64,000 bases of DNA from Hymenobacter actinosclerus (GTDB lineage: Bacteria; Bacteroidota; Bacteroidia; Cytophagales; Hymenobacteraceae), in NCBI RefSeq assembly GCF_900111515.1, contig NZ_FOHS01000007.1, positions 24,198-88,197 of the forward strand, read 5' to 3'. Below the pieces are notes generated by a model that saw only the letters and a list, made by a program, of their open reading frames with translations, was not told the DNA's origin and searched no databases. The position numbers were made by a program, and so were the translations under genes. This document shows, in pieces, positions 7,504 to 16,277 of this stretch. How positions within the stretch are numbered: the first letter of the stretch is position 1; every line of letters starts with the position of its first letter.

Positions 7504-8784
7504 ATGTCTTCTCCTGCTTCCGGCGTTGCCCCCCACGACCCCTACGCCGCGCTGCGGCTGCCGGATTTCCGCCGCTACCTGCTGGCCCGCATCAGCCTCA
7601 CGCTGGCCACCCGCATCATGGGCCTGGTTATCGGCTGGCAGATTTTCAAACTCACTAACGACCCGCTGGCCCTGGGCCTGATTGGCCTGGCCGAGGCCGT
7701 GCCCAGCATTGGCGTGTCGCTCTACGCCGGCCACGTGGCCGACTCGGTGAACCGTAAAAACATCATTGTAGCCACCGTAGGCGGGCTGCTGCTGTGCGCG
7801 GTAACGCTGTGGCTGCTGGCCTCGCCGGCCGGCGTGGGCCTGCTGGCTCGCAATTCCTTCTACACGCTGCCGCTGTACGCCGTCATCTTCGTCAGTGGCA
7901 TTGCCCGCGGCTTTATGGGGCCGGCCACGTTCTCGTTTATGCCCCAGCTGCTGCCCGACCGCCAGCACCTGGCCAACGCCATCACCTGGAACAGTACCAC
8001 CTGGCAGGCCGCCTCGGTGCTGGGCCCCGCCATCGGGGGCTACCTGATTGCCCACCTGGGCATTGCCAACGCCTACTTTACGGCCACGGTGCTGCTGGCG
8101 GTGGCCCTGCTGCTGTTTGCCAGCATTGCCCCGCGGCCCCTGCCTGCGGCGGTAGGCGCCAAGGAAGACCTCAAAACCAGCGTGCTCAGCGGCATCCGCT
8201 TTATCTGGAGCAACCAGCTGATTCTGGCCGCTATTTCGCTCGACCTGTTTGCCGTGCTCTTTGGCGGGGCGGTGGCGCTGCTGCCGGTGTTTGCAGTCGA
8301 TATTTTGAAAGTAGGTGCCGCCGGCCTGGGCCATCTGGAGGCCGCCCCGGCCGTGGGCTCGGTGCTGATGGCCACGCTGCTCACCTATTTCCCGCTGTAC
8401 CGGCACGCCGGCCGCAAGCTGCTGTGGGCCGTAGCCGGGTTCGGACTGGCCACTATTGCCTTCGCGCTGTCCACCAACATCTGGCTTTCGCTGCTGCTGC
8501 TGTTCTTCACCGGCGTTTTCGATTCGGTGTCGGTTATCGTGCGCTCCACGCTGCTGCACACCTTCACGCCCGAGCACATCAAGGGCCGCGTGTCGGCCGT
8601 CAACAACATCTTCATCGGCTCGTCCAACGAAATCGGCTCTTTCGAGTCGGGCGCGGCGGCCAAGCTCATGGGTACGGTTACCTCGGTCGTGTTCGGCGGC
8701 ACCATGACGCTGCTGGTCGTGGGCCTGACTGCCCTCAAGGCCGATAAGCTCCGCCGGCTGGATATGACGCCGGTGAAGGAGTAA
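7504..8784 (+). CDS. MFS transporter, EntS-like exporter family
   Basis: This 426-residue membrane protein has about 12 hydrophobic segments. The N-terminal LRLPDFRRYLLARISLTLA and the loop AGHVADSVNRKN (an A-like motif after helix 2) match the MFS_3/EntS group, which exports small molecules such as siderophores using the proton gradient. The conserved PATFSFMPQLLP and ITWNSTTWQAASVLGPAIGG segments of helices 4 and 5 are present. No siderophore genes lie nearby, so the substrate is unknown. It has its own promoter and ends at a long hairpin shared with the convergent hydrolase gene. Confidence 0.85.
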   Translation: MSSPASGVAPHDPYAALRLPDFRRYLLARISLTLATRIMGLVIGWQIFKLTNDPLALGLIGLAEAVPSIGVSLYAGHVADSVNRKNIIVATVGGLLLCAVTLWLLASPAGVGLLARNSFYTLPLYAVIFVSGIARGFMGPATFSFMPQLLPDRQHLANAITWNSTTWQAASVLGPAIGGYLIAHLGIANAYFTATVLLAVALLLFASIAPRPLPAAVGAKEDLKTSVLSGIRFIWSNQLILAAISLDLFAVLFGGAVALLPVFAVDILKVGAAGLGHLEAAPAVGSVLMATLLTYFPLYRHAGRKLLWAVAGFGLATIAFALSTNIWLSLLLLFFTGVFDSVSVIVRSTLLHTFTPEHIKGRVSAVNNIFIGSSNEIGSFESGAAAKLMGTVTSVVFGGTMTLLVVGLTALKADKLRRLDMTPVKE

Positions 8785-8787
8785 ATA

Positions 8788-8852
8788 GGGATGGGGGAAT
8801 AAGGTTGTCATTCTGAGCAGCGCGAAGAATGACAACCTTATTCCCCCATCCC
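8788..8852. terminator. Long inverted repeat between convergent genes, probable two-way terminator
   Basis: Two 27-base arms (beginning GGGATGGGGGAATAAGGTT and ending AACCTTATTCCCCCATCCC) pair perfectly around an 11-base loop. The inner part contains the GTCATTCTGAGC motif seen at 3369 and 14835, so this terminator is also a member of that repeat family. It begins 4 bases after the MFS stop codon. Confidence 0.85.
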
Positions 8853-8868
8853 TCCTTCTTTCCCGTCC

Positions 8869-10335
8869 TCACCGGCTCACCTTGCCGCTGCCGCCGCCTT
8901 TTACCAGCTGCTTTTTCGGCTGCGGGGCGGGGTCGCCGGTGGCTACGGGGTGCGGGCGCTCGGTTTTGCGGAACACCCACTCCCGGATTTCGTCCAGGGC
9001 GCGGGGCGAAAACACGGGCTGCGGCTCGCCGTTTACCACCGGCCAGGCCTTCATTTCGGGTTGAAACCAGTGGTTGACGCCCGGCAGGCGCAGGGCCGTG
9101 ACGCTGCTGTTTTTGAGGCCCTTTTTCAGCGGGGCCTGGTTCTGGGTGGTGGCCACCTGCAAATCGTCGGTGCCGCCGAGCAGCAGCACGGGGCACTTCA
9201 CGGCGGGCAGGCTGCGGGTGGGGTCGAAGTCGAGGAAGTAGCGCGACCAGGGCGAGGTGAGCTGCACGGCGCGGGCGCGGGCCATGTGGGGGTCGAGGTC
9301 GGTGTTGTGGAAGCGCAGCAGGGCCGCCACTTTGCCGCGGGCCTGGTTGTCGTTGGGCGTCTGGCGGATGATGTCAATCATCTCCTGGTTGAGGTGCAGC
9401 GCCGCCTTCACCTGGGCCGGATTGGAGCCAATGAGGCGCATGATTTCCAGCTGCTGGCGCCTGATAACGGTGCGGCCCGGTACGCCGTAGGGCGCCAGCG
9501 CCACCACGAAGGCCGGCGCGGCCGGCACGGGCGTAGCCGCCGCCAGCAGCGCCACGTTGGCGCCCTCGCCGTGCCCGAGCAGGCCCAGGTAGCGCGTATC
9601 GAGCAGGCGGCGGGTGCGCAGAAACACCAGCGCCGCCTGCGCGTCGCTCACCACATCGGCCGTAGTGGTATTGAAGTGGCTGCCCTGCGACTGGCCCACG
9701 CCCCGGTCGTCGAAGCGCAGTACGGCAATGCCGCGACGCGTGAGGTGGTCGGCCAGCGAACCAAACAGGCGGTAGTCCTGCTCGGTCACGTCGCGGTCGT
9801 GGGGGCCCGAGTCGGAGAGCAGCACCACGGCCGGAAACGGGCCCGGTCCGGCGGGCGTCGTGAGCGTGCCGGCCAGCCTGATCTGGGCCTCCTGGTTATA
9901 GAAGCTCACCTGCTCCTCGCGGTACGGCAGCGTCAGGCGGGGCTTGCCGGCTATCGGCGCGGGTTGGGGGAGTTCGAGACGGCGCAGCAGCAGGGGCGCC
10001 TTCAGGCCCGGCTGGCTCCAGGTGCCCTGCAGCGTGGCGCCGTTCTTCCCGATTTTGCCCACGAAGCGGCTGCCCGCCTGCTCGATGCTCACCGTAATAT
10101 CGGTGCCCTTCACCACGGCCTCGGCCGGCATGCGGCTGATGCGCTGCTGGGGCGCATCGAGGGCCGCGTAGTAGCTGCCGTTGGACAGCGGCACGATGGT
10201 TATGATGAGTTGCAGCTCGCCGCCGGGCACCTTCAGCGGGCCCGACCACTGGCCGTTCAATTTAGGTGGCTCAACCGCCCAAACCGGACTACCCACGAAG
10301 CTAAAGAGCAGGAGAAGAAGTAACAGTCTCTTCAT
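8869..10335 (-). CDS. Secreted alpha/beta hydrolase-fold protein with Gly at the nucleophile position
   Basis: This 488-residue exported protein has a signal peptide (MKRLLLLLLLFSFVGSPVWA), a beta-rich N-terminal domain (about residues 22-150, LNGQWSGPLKVPGG) and an alpha/beta-hydrolase domain (about 170-460). The family nucleophile elbow is usually GHSEGG. Here codon 256 is GGC, giving GHGEGA, so serine is absent. The acid and histidine positions look intact (LGGTDDLQV and LPGVNHWF). The protein may be catalytically dead or bind a ligand. The start at 10335 is chosen because it exposes the signal peptide. The closest families are secreted dipeptidyl-type and acyl hydrolases of Bacteroidota. 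Confidence 0.8.
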   Translation of the reverse strand: MKRLLLLLLLFSFVGSPVWAVEPPKLNGQWSGPLKVPGGELQLIITIVPLSNGSYYAALDAPQQRISRMPAEAVVKGTDITVSIEQAGSRFVGKIGKNGATLQGTWSQPGLKAPLLLRRLELPQPAPIAGKPRLTLPYREEQVSFYNQEAQIRLAGTLTTPAGPGPFPAVVLLSDSGPHDRDVTEQDYRLFGSLADHLTRRGIAVLRFDDRGVGQSQGSHFNTTTADVVSDAQAALVFLRTRRLLDTRYLGLLGHGEGANVALLAAATPVPAAPAFVVALAPYGVPGRTVIRRQQLEIMRLIGSNPAQVKAALHLNQEMIDIIRQTPNDNQARGKVAALLRFHNTDLDPHMARARAVQLTSPWSRYFLDFDPTRSLPAVKCPVLLLGGTDDLQVATTQNQAPLKKGLKNSSVTALRLPGVNHWFQPEMKAWPVVNGEPQPVFSPRALDEIREWVFRKTERPHPVATGDPAPQPKKQLVKGGGSGKVSR

Positions 10336-10742
10336 AAAGTTAAATTTGATACTGGTTTCATTCCGCTTTAAAGGCGTTAATGAATTGAAATTATCAAATT
10401 TTACGAAAACCTGCTCTGCAATTTTGCGAACCCGGTACCAGATTTTTTGGAAAGGCTGCCCACAGGCCAAACGGGCCGTTTTTTTTGGCGCTGCCTGTCC
10501 CCGCCCGACCGAACCGGGAGGTCCTCAACCGCGGCGGCCCGACTTGCGGGCAGCAAGCCGGGCCGGGAGGCAATGCCGGGCGCCCGCAACGGATGGCTAC
10601 GGCCACCGCTACCAGACCGGAGTAGGCAGCCACTTCAGCCGCCCGGGCCGGGGTTCCGGGCGGGGCAGCGGGCGTTCCGGGCAGGGCTTATCAGAATCCC
10701 GGCTTCACGCCTTTTCGTCACTTTCCACAGCGCGGCAGGCGC
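10336..10742. other. Intergenic region upstream of the hydrolase
   Basis: The first 100 bases are AT-rich and likely hold the promoter of the minus-strand hydrolase; no exact TAnnTTTG box was found. The remaining 300 bases are GC-rich and show no convincing gene or hairpin terminator. Confidence 0.5.
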
Positions 10743-12140
10743 TTAGTTTTCTACTATATTTCCCTTAGCGCCCTTGGCGGTAAGGCCTTTTCGGTCCGTG
10801 ATTTTCCCTTTGGCGATTTGGACGGCGGTGCCTTGCGTTGACTTCGCGGAGATATTGGCCAGCGGCGTCTTCCCGTCGTCACTGACTTTTACGGCGACGG
10901 AGCTCTTGCCATTGGCTGTGATATCACCTTCTACAGATAACTGCTTCACAACGCCGCCTTCTACGTTGTAGGAATGCACGTTGTCGCCGTGGGTCGTGAT
11001 GCCGCCCGCAATAGTCAGCTCCCTGATTTCGCCGCCGGATTTGACGCTGATGGCATCGGCCGGCAAGGTAGAAATCACGCCCTTCACCAGGGTTTGCCCT
11101 TTAGAGCCGTGCGTCACCACACTATTTAACACTGTTATGCTGCCCACCGGCTTGCTGAACTGCATGCCGATGGAACCGTCGCCGTTGGTTATGATAGAAT
11201 GGAAAGTTGCTTTACCAATGGTTCCATCGTATTGATTAAACCCTCTGGCGCCGCCACCAAAAGTTTCGATTTTCTCTTTCGCCTCGAATTCGTCAACCAC
11301 CCCAAAATTCACGAAGCCAATTCCGCTTGGTCCGTAAGAGGTTATAGCTTTTTCAGCCGTCCATTTCTCTACGTGGCCCCAGGCATCCAGCACCATATCA
11401 TTGACTCCGTAAGTTGTCAGGGTGCCTTGATTGACCAGATTTTTCACTCTGGCACCATTGAGAATAAATACGCCGCCCGTAATTCTATTGGGTTGTCCGA
11501 AAGGTATCATGCCGTTGGAATAAATATCACCCGTCGTAATAGTATCCGCTAGCACCCGGCCGCCAATATCACCGAAGCCGCCGACGAACAAACCGGACCC
11601 AATAACGGGGGCCCCTTTACGCCCCAAGCTGATATTGGTAAGTGTAACGTTGAGCAGGCTGTTTTCGTCGCTATTGTAATTATAAACCGTGAAGGCCCCC
11701 TGGTAAACATTCACGCCGTATTTCAGTGGCTGCTCGGAGTATCTGCGGGCATCGCACGCTACTATATCGATAGTATCGGCAACCAGCTGTGCGTTGATTG
11801 TGCCGGCCCGGGTTAAAATCTGAACCTGGCCTGTGACAGTCAGGTTTTTCAGGGTTATCGTCCCTAAATCGGGGGAATTTCCCTGCACGTATATCGCTCG
11901 GTTTCCGGGGTTGGTTTGAACAGTGATAGTTGAAATTTCATTGTTGGCCGTCAGTCCGATACCATCCCCGACGCTAAAACTCAGCATGCATTTTTCCTTA
12001 TCAGCGCCGATAATGTTGAAACCAGCGGGCAGGATAATGGAAGAAGGGCAAAGAATAGACGCCTGCAATTCCAGCGTTGCGGGTTGCGGGTCGTTTAAGG
12101 CGGCGAGCAATTCTACGAGGGTGAAAATCTGCTTGATCAT
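10743..12140 (-). CDS. Beta-helix-like repeat protein, unknown function
   Basis: This 465-residue protein has no signal peptide. After a short N-terminal helix (MIKQIFTLVELLAALNDPQ) it consists of repeated short beta strands of about 20-25 residues with recurring I/V-T-x-G and TTYG/TTHG/TTGD turns, which fits a right-handed parallel beta helix. The regular strands run from about residue 30 to the end. Related proteins occur in other Bacteroidota, but I do not know an experimental function. The start at 12140 is the natural ATG; the upstream extension is low-complexity and not protein-like. It is a single gene flanked by noncoding regions. A glycan-binding or lyase-like fold is possible, but no catalytic motif is visible. 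Confidence 0.75.
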   Translation of the reverse strand: MIKQIFTLVELLAALNDPQPATLELQASILCPSSIILPAGFNIIGADKEKCMLSFSVGDGIGLTANNEISTITVQTNPGNRAIYVQGNSPDLGTITLKNLTVTGQVQILTRAGTINAQLVADTIDIVACDARRYSEQPLKYGVNVYQGAFTVYNYNSDENSLLNVTLTNISLGRKGAPVIGSGLFVGGFGDIGGRVLADTITTGDIYSNGMIPFGQPNRITGGVFILNGARVKNLVNQGTLTTYGVNDMVLDAWGHVEKWTAEKAITSYGPSGIGFVNFGVVDEFEAKEKIETFGGGARGFNQYDGTIGKATFHSIITNGDGSIGMQFSKPVGSITVLNSVVTHGSKGQTLVKGVISTLPADAISVKSGGEIRELTIAGGITTHGDNVHSYNVEGGVVKQLSVEGDITANGKSSVAVKVSDDGKTPLANISAKSTQGTAVQIAKGKITDRKGLTAKGAKGNIVEN

Positions 12141-12626
12141 CGGTGGTGTTCTTTCGGTTGACGGAAGTTGGTTTCGGGCGGCGGTTGCATGTTGCTCTGC
12201 CGGCAAAAGCAGGAATCTCACTCCCGACATTGCCGGATTGGCCGGAGCGGCAGCGCCCCCTTACTACGCAAGGCAGCCGTATTACGCTGCCGTATCCGTG
12301 GCAAAGCGCCTTGCGAGTACGAGGCCGAAACGCACAACGCCGCGCCGCCGGGTAACTCGCAGAAGTACCGGCAAGGGGCACTGTTCCACGACAAGGCGTA
12401 CCTATAGCGGTTTTGCGCCTCCTGTTTCCCAGGGCTGAAGCCCCGGGCTACAGAGCGGGTGGCAATGCACCCGGCGCGCCAGACTGCTGTGGCATCGGCT
12501 GCTTCTCCGCTACTGGCAGCCCGGAACGGCGTAGTATAAGGCGCCGCCAGGCCGTTAAACAAACCGCCCGTACCGGCAGCGAAGCGGGTACGGGCGTGTT
12601 GATTGAGCGCCGGAAAGTGGGCGGGC
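12141..12626. other. Intergenic region with a REP-like element
   Basis: These 486 bases separate two minus-strand genes. They contain an imperfect palindrome CCCAGGGCTGAAGCCCCGGG at 12428-12447, followed by CTACAG. That sequence type recurs in many bacteria as a REP-like element. They also contain the terminator hairpin at 12565. No convincing gene was found; reading frames here have irregular composition. Confidence 0.5.
12565..12596 (-). terminator. Hairpin downstream of the actin-like gene
   Basis: CGCCCGTACC pairs with GGGTACGGGCG around an 11-base loop, about 30 bases past the stop codon of the minus-strand gene. There is no long T-tract on the minus strand side beyond TTTGTTT, so termination is probable but not certain. 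Confidence 0.55.
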
Positions 12627-13634
12627 TTAGCTTTGGGGCTTGTTGAGCAGGAAGCCGATGGTGAAGTTGGCGTCCCAGTCGAAGACAAATTGCTGGCAGC
12701 CCGAGGCCTCCTGCACGGCCCGGTAGATGTTCTGGCCGGCCTTGGATTTGGCGTTGTCGAGGTTGTAAGCGTCGGGGGCTTTGAGGGTGGTGTAGCGCTC
12801 CTTATCCTGGCGCACCTCCTTGGCCATCTCAAACGGTACGCCGCCCACGATGAAGCAGGTATTGCGCAGGCTGGCCGGCACCTGGGCCATTTTGGTTTTC
12901 ACGTCGGCCGCCACGGTGGCGTCGTCGGTGCCGTTCTGGAAGTATTTGGCCCCGTAGGTTTCCACCGATTTGGGCGTGCCGTTTTCCAGCCACGAGATTT
13001 TGGTGTTGCCCGAGCCGATGTCGACCACGAAGGCTTTGTCGGCGTAGGCGGGGGGCAGCACCGAGCGCAGGGCCAGCACGCCCTCCTGTTCGGGCGTTAC
13101 GGTGTTCACCACGTAGCCCAACGATTTGAGGGCCTTGATAATCTTTTGGGTGCCGCTGGCCTTCTGGGCGCCCGAGCTTACCACGAACTGGATGTCGCGG
13201 CCGGCCACGCCGAAATCGAGCATTTTGGCAATGTAGTTTTTCAGGCCCGCCCGGATATCGGCGTCGGAGGCCATGTTCTCGATGGCCAGGCTGGCGCCAA
13301 ACTCCGACTTCTCCAGCTTCCAGTTCTTGTTGCCATCAATGCGGACAATAAACGAGTTGAAGCCGCTGGCGCCCAGCTCCACCACGCCCTTGAGCTTGCC
13401 ATTGACGGGCGCGGGGGGCGTGTAAGTGAAGGCAGCCGGCGTCGCGCCATTGCTGACAGCGGGAGCCTGGCCCGGATCAGCAGTACCCGACCCGTCGGGC
13501 ATGGAGGGGCTGGTAGCGGTAGTGGTGGTAGCGGGCAGCAGCTTGTCGCCCATGAAGTAGCGGAAGCCGAAGTAGGCGGCGGCCAGAATGGCCAGCGTGA
13601 TGATGAGCCGGCCGGCCAGCGTGAGTCGTTGCAT
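12627..13634 (-). CDS. Membrane-anchored actin-fold (Ppx/GppA- or ParM-like) protein
   Basis: This 335-residue protein has one N-terminal membrane helix (about residues 7-28), a low-complexity linker rich in T, P and A (30-65), and a soluble domain with actin-like nucleotide motifs. KGVVELGASGFNSFIVRID resembles phosphate loop 1 and AFVVDIGSGNTKISWLENG resembles phosphate loop 2; a TPEQEG segment recalls Ppx/GppA proteins. The domain would lie in the cytoplasm or periplasm depending on orientation; cytoplasm is more likely given ATP use. It is the last gene of a same-strand group with two coiled-coil proteins. The start at 13634 is chosen because it precedes the membrane helix directly. Confidence 0.7.
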   Translation of the reverse strand: MQRLTLAGRLIITLAILAAAYFGFRYFMGDKLLPATTTTATSPSMPDGSGTADPGQAPAVSNGATPAAFTYTPPAPVNGKLKGVVELGASGFNSFIVRIDGNKNWKLEKSEFGASLAIENMASDADIRAGLKNYIAKMLDFGVAGRDIQFVVSSGAQKASGTQKIIKALKSLGYVVNTVTPEQEGVLALRSVLPPAYADKAFVVDIGSGNTKISWLENGTPKSVETYGAKYFQNGTDDATVAADVKTKMAQVPASLRNTCFIVGGVPFEMAKEVRQDKERYTTLKAPDAYNLDNAKSKAGQNIYRAVQEASGCQQFVFDWDANFTIGFLLNKPQS

Positions 13635-13707
13635 AGGGAAGAGGGTTAGAGAAACGGTGGCCGCGGGCCACAATCGGGAGAGAGTTTATTTGAGCATTCA
13701 GACTGGT

Positions 13708-13735
13708 GTAGAGACGCAAAATATTGCGTCTCTAC
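13708..13735. repeat. Palindromic dispersed repeat GTAGAGACGCAA
   Basis: GTAGAGACGCAA and its exact complement TTGCGTCTCTAC enclose AATA. Near-identical palindromes are scattered through many bacterial genomes. It sits in the 111-base gap between two genes of the same strand. Confidence 0.85.
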
Positions 13736-13745
13736 GCCGTTCCTT

Positions 13746-14771
13746 TTACTCCAGCAGGTTGCGGTAGCCGGCGTCTTTGGGCGGGGCGGGCGCGCCGGGC
13801 TGGGCCACGTAAACGGGGGCGGCCGGGGTATCGGGGGTCACAAACTTGAACTCGCCCTGGTTGTAAGCGTTCAGCAGGGCCTCGCCCTTGTCGGAGAGGA
13901 TGCCGTTCTGCACGTCCACCGAGTTGATAAAGTCCATCGACAGGTCCATGGCGCGCTTCATTTCGCCCAGCTTCTGGCTCATGTCGTCCTGGATGTACTC
14001 CATCGACTCGTCGAAGTAGAACTTCTTGTCGGGGTCGCCCTTAAAAATGCTGACGGCCGTGCGCAGCGCGTTCGAGCTTTCCTTCACCAACTTGTACTCG
14101 ACCTCCTTGAGGCGCACCTTGATTTCGGTTTCCTTGATGATGTAGTCGGCGCTGGTATTAACCTTTTCCATGAAGGCCAGCACCTGCTGGATGTTGCGTT
14201 GCAGCGGCAGCAGCTTGTTGTTCATCTCCTGCAGGCCCGCCCCCTCAATGGTGGCCAGCGAGGCAGTTTCCTTCATGCCGGGCCGTTCCAGCATAGTACC
14301 GGCCTTGTTGGCCTCGGCGAATTTCTGCCGGATTTCGTCGTTGTTCTCGTTGATCTTCTTGTTCAGTTTCACCAGCTGCCCGGCCAGCGTGTCAATCTGG
14401 CCCTGCATTTTCCGGCGCTTCTGCCGCAAATCATCCACGTAGATTTTAAGAATGGCGATGGGGTCGAGCTGCACCACCAGCCCCACGATTTTGCGCATCA
14501 GCGTCTTGAACAGAAAGAACACGGCCGTGCGCACGTCGCGGCTGGTAAACAGGAATACCACCACGCCCAGCGCCGCCAGCAGCAAGGCCAGATGCAGGGT
14601 GTTGGAGGCCACCTCAATCAGAAACAGCACGATTTGGTTGAAGTAAATCAGGCCCGCGCCCAGCATGCCCGCCAGGACCACCAGGCCAAAAATACCTTCG
14701 GGCCGCGACCAGAACGAGCGTTTTTCCACGTCAGTACTGCCACCAATTTGCGAGAAGTCGGGAGTTGCCAT
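13746..14771 (-). CDS. Membrane protein with long coiled coil, unknown function
   Basis: This 341-residue protein has two membrane helices (about residues 25-46 and 52-75, with a third weak segment near 85-100). A long charged helical region (about 110-310) shows heptad patterns such as KRRKMQGQIDTLAGQLVKLNKKI. It ends with a proline/alanine-rich tail. The N-terminus is cytoplasmic by charge. I do not recognise a named family; remote similarity to PspA- or TelA-like coiled-coil proteins is possible. The start at 14771 is preferred because the upstream frame reads through an inserted dispersed repeat. It probably works with the actin-like protein encoded next to it. Confidence 0.7.
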   Translation of the reverse strand: MATPDFSQIGGSTDVEKRSFWSRPEGIFGLVVLAGMLGAGLIYFNQIVLFLIEVASNTLHLALLLAALGVVVFLFTSRDVRTAVFFLFKTLMRKIVGLVVQLDPIAILKIYVDDLRQKRRKMQGQIDTLAGQLVKLNKKINENNDEIRQKFAEANKAGTMLERPGMKETASLATIEGAGLQEMNNKLLPLQRNIQQVLAFMEKVNTSADYIIKETEIKVRLKEVEYKLVKESSNALRTAVSIFKGDPDKKFYFDESMEYIQDDMSQKLGEMKRAMDLSMDFINSVDVQNGILSDKGEALLNAYNQGEFKFVTPDTPAAPVYVAQPGAPAPPKDAGYRNLLE

Positions 14772-14834
14772 AGCGGGGGAAAGGGAGTTAGGGTGATGAA
14801 GAGAAGACAGTTGCCTGAGCCAGCCAAAGTACCT

Positions 14835-14990
14835 GTCATGCTGAGCGGAGCGAAGCATCTCGCGTGCCATGCTAATCCTGATGCCAGCACGCGAGATGCT
14901 TCCTTCGTCAGCATGACAATAGTATTGCGGTAGAGATGCTTCGACTCCGCTACGTCCCTGGCTTGATGCGCCACATGCGCAGCATGACGT
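14835..14990. repeat. Dispersed inverted repeat, GTCATGCTGAGC family, compound copy
   Basis: The first copy spans 14835-14917: GTCATGCTGA...AGCATCTCGCGTGC pairs with GCACGCGAGATGCT...TCAGCATGAC. A partial third arm follows (AGATGCTTCGACTCCGCTACG to GCAGCATGAC, ending at 14990). It fills most of the gap between two same-strand genes and is related to the elements at 3369 and 8808. Confidence 0.85.
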
Positions 14991-15021
14991 GCTATATATG
15001 TCCCACTTTTCTACGGTCGTT

Positions 15022-15690
15022 CTACGTCAGGTGCTGCCTTATACGGGCAATGTCGTCCTGGATTTGCTTCGTGAAGTGCTCGTGGGTGGCCTCGTAGTTG
15101 CGGCGGCTCTGGCTGAGCTTGTCGGTCTGCAAGTCTATTTCGCCGCTGATAGAGGCTAGCCGGGCAGTGTTGGCCTCGATTTTCTGCTGAATTTCGGCCA
15201 ACTGTCGGGTCAGGGCCTCGTTGTCGGCCTGGCGCTGCTGCTGCTCCTGCTGCAGGCCACCCACGCGCTCGGCAATGGTGGCGTCCACGCTCTTGGTGAA
15301 GCCGGCGCGGTCGTCGTTGAGCACGTCCAGGTACTGGTTGGCCGTGCTCACGAGCTGGTTGACATCGGCCGAGCCGCCCAGGGCCTTGAAGCTGGCCCAG
15401 GCCGCCTGAAACTGCTTGTGCTCGCTCAAATCGAGGCTGCTCAGGCCCCGGAGCGCGTCGCGGAACTCGAAGTAGTCGGGCCCCGGCAGGTTGTGCTTGA
15501 CCAACACATCGGCCAGGTGCTCCGAAAACCGTAAGTCAACGGCGCCGGGCTGCCGGGGCGCGGGCGCCGGCGAGCCAGCGGCCGGGGAGCCAGCCGCCGG
15601 AGCAGCCGCGGGCGCACCAGCGGGCGTGGGCGCATCCTTAATAAAGAAGCCCAGAATTTTGTGGCCGAGCGAATTGTCTGGTTCAGGCAT
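15022..15690 (-). CDS. Coiled-coil protein, unknown function
   Basis: This 222-residue soluble protein has a short N-terminal helix (DNSLGHKILGFFIKDA), an alanine/proline linker (about residues 20-45), a globular helical part (46-130) and a long C-terminal coiled coil (135-222, with heptads in EIQQKIEANTARLASISGEI). No signal peptide is present. It precedes the membrane coiled-coil gene and the actin-like gene on the same strand. It could be the soluble partner of the membrane protein. The start at 15690 is the ATG that follows the last upstream stop-free leader of poor composition. No named family was recognised. Confidence 0.7.
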   Translation of the reverse strand: MPEPDNSLGHKILGFFIKDAPTPAGAPAAAPAAGSPAAGSPAPAPRQPGAVDLRFSEHLADVLVKHNLPGPDYFEFRDALRGLSSLDLSEHKQFQAAWASFKALGGSADVNQLVSTANQYLDVLNDDRAGFTKSVDATIAERVGGLQQEQQQRQADNEALTRQLAEIQQKIEANTARLASISGEIDLQTDKLSQSRRNYEATHEHFTKQIQDDIARIRQHLT

Positions 15691-15861
15691 GAGCAGCGGG
15701 CGTAACGTGTAACAGCACAATGTTACGAGTTTCTATGATTCAGCCGCTGGATTCGCTTAGTTGGTGAGGTGTGGCCTTGGAGGCGGGCGGCGTTTTGCAG
15801 GTGAGCGGGTTGCGGCGGTTTCGGATGCGGCGGTCAGAAACAGTAGCGGCGTACGTCGCGG

Positions 15862-16017
15862 CTACAATTGCTCGTTGTGCTGCTCCTTATCAATCAGCAA
15901 CTGCACATACACGTTCAGCTTCGCCAGCAGCTTGAGTAACTGCCAGCCCCCGAGGGCCAGGAACAGGATGCCGAGGAAATACAGGAGTAGCGGAAGGATG
16001 GTCAGGAGGGTGAACAT
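15862..16017 (-). CDS. Small membrane protein (51 residues)
   Basis: This short gene starts MFTLLTILPLLLYFLGILF and continues with one long hydrophobic helix (about residues 2-32), then a charged C-terminus (LLIDKEQHNEQL). The codon use is normal for the genome and the stop is clear. It lies upstream of the coiled-coil gene on the same strand, 171 bases away, so it may belong to the same operon. It is too short for most gene callers. The function is unknown. The main alternative is an untranslated chance frame, but the membrane-helix then charged-tail pattern argues against that. Confidence 0.55.
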   Translation of the reverse strand: MFTLLTILPLLLYFLGILFLALGGWQLLKLLAKLNVYVQLLIDKEQHNEQL

Positions 16018-16277
16018 GGGGCAGGGTGACGGTTTGAATTTTATTGGGTGCGACGGCTGAAGCTTTACTAAGCAAGCTTAGAACATTATGGCTACTGACG
16101 CTGATTCAGCCACTCCATCTGGGACTTGCGACCAGCAGTGGAGTTGGTGTACAGATTTAGCGGCTTGTGTTGTGAGGAATTAAGCCAGAAAATTACCTTG
16201 GTTCTTCAATGATAATTCGATACGAATATAATTACTAATAAGCGCTTATCACAAAAATCAATGCTGATTATAAATAT

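Noticed and set aside
7285..8835. Extension of the DUF6799 gene to a 708-residue protein
   Set aside because: The extra part is antisense to the MFS gene and lacks domain patterns; the signal peptide fixes the start at 7284.
8950..10323. Plus-strand 457-residue frame across the hydrolase
   Set aside because: It is antisense to a gene with a signal peptide and hydrolase motifs; no domain is visible.
12218..12832. 204-residue minus-strand frame
   Set aside because: It overlaps the actin-like gene and crosses a REP-like palindrome; low-complexity composition.
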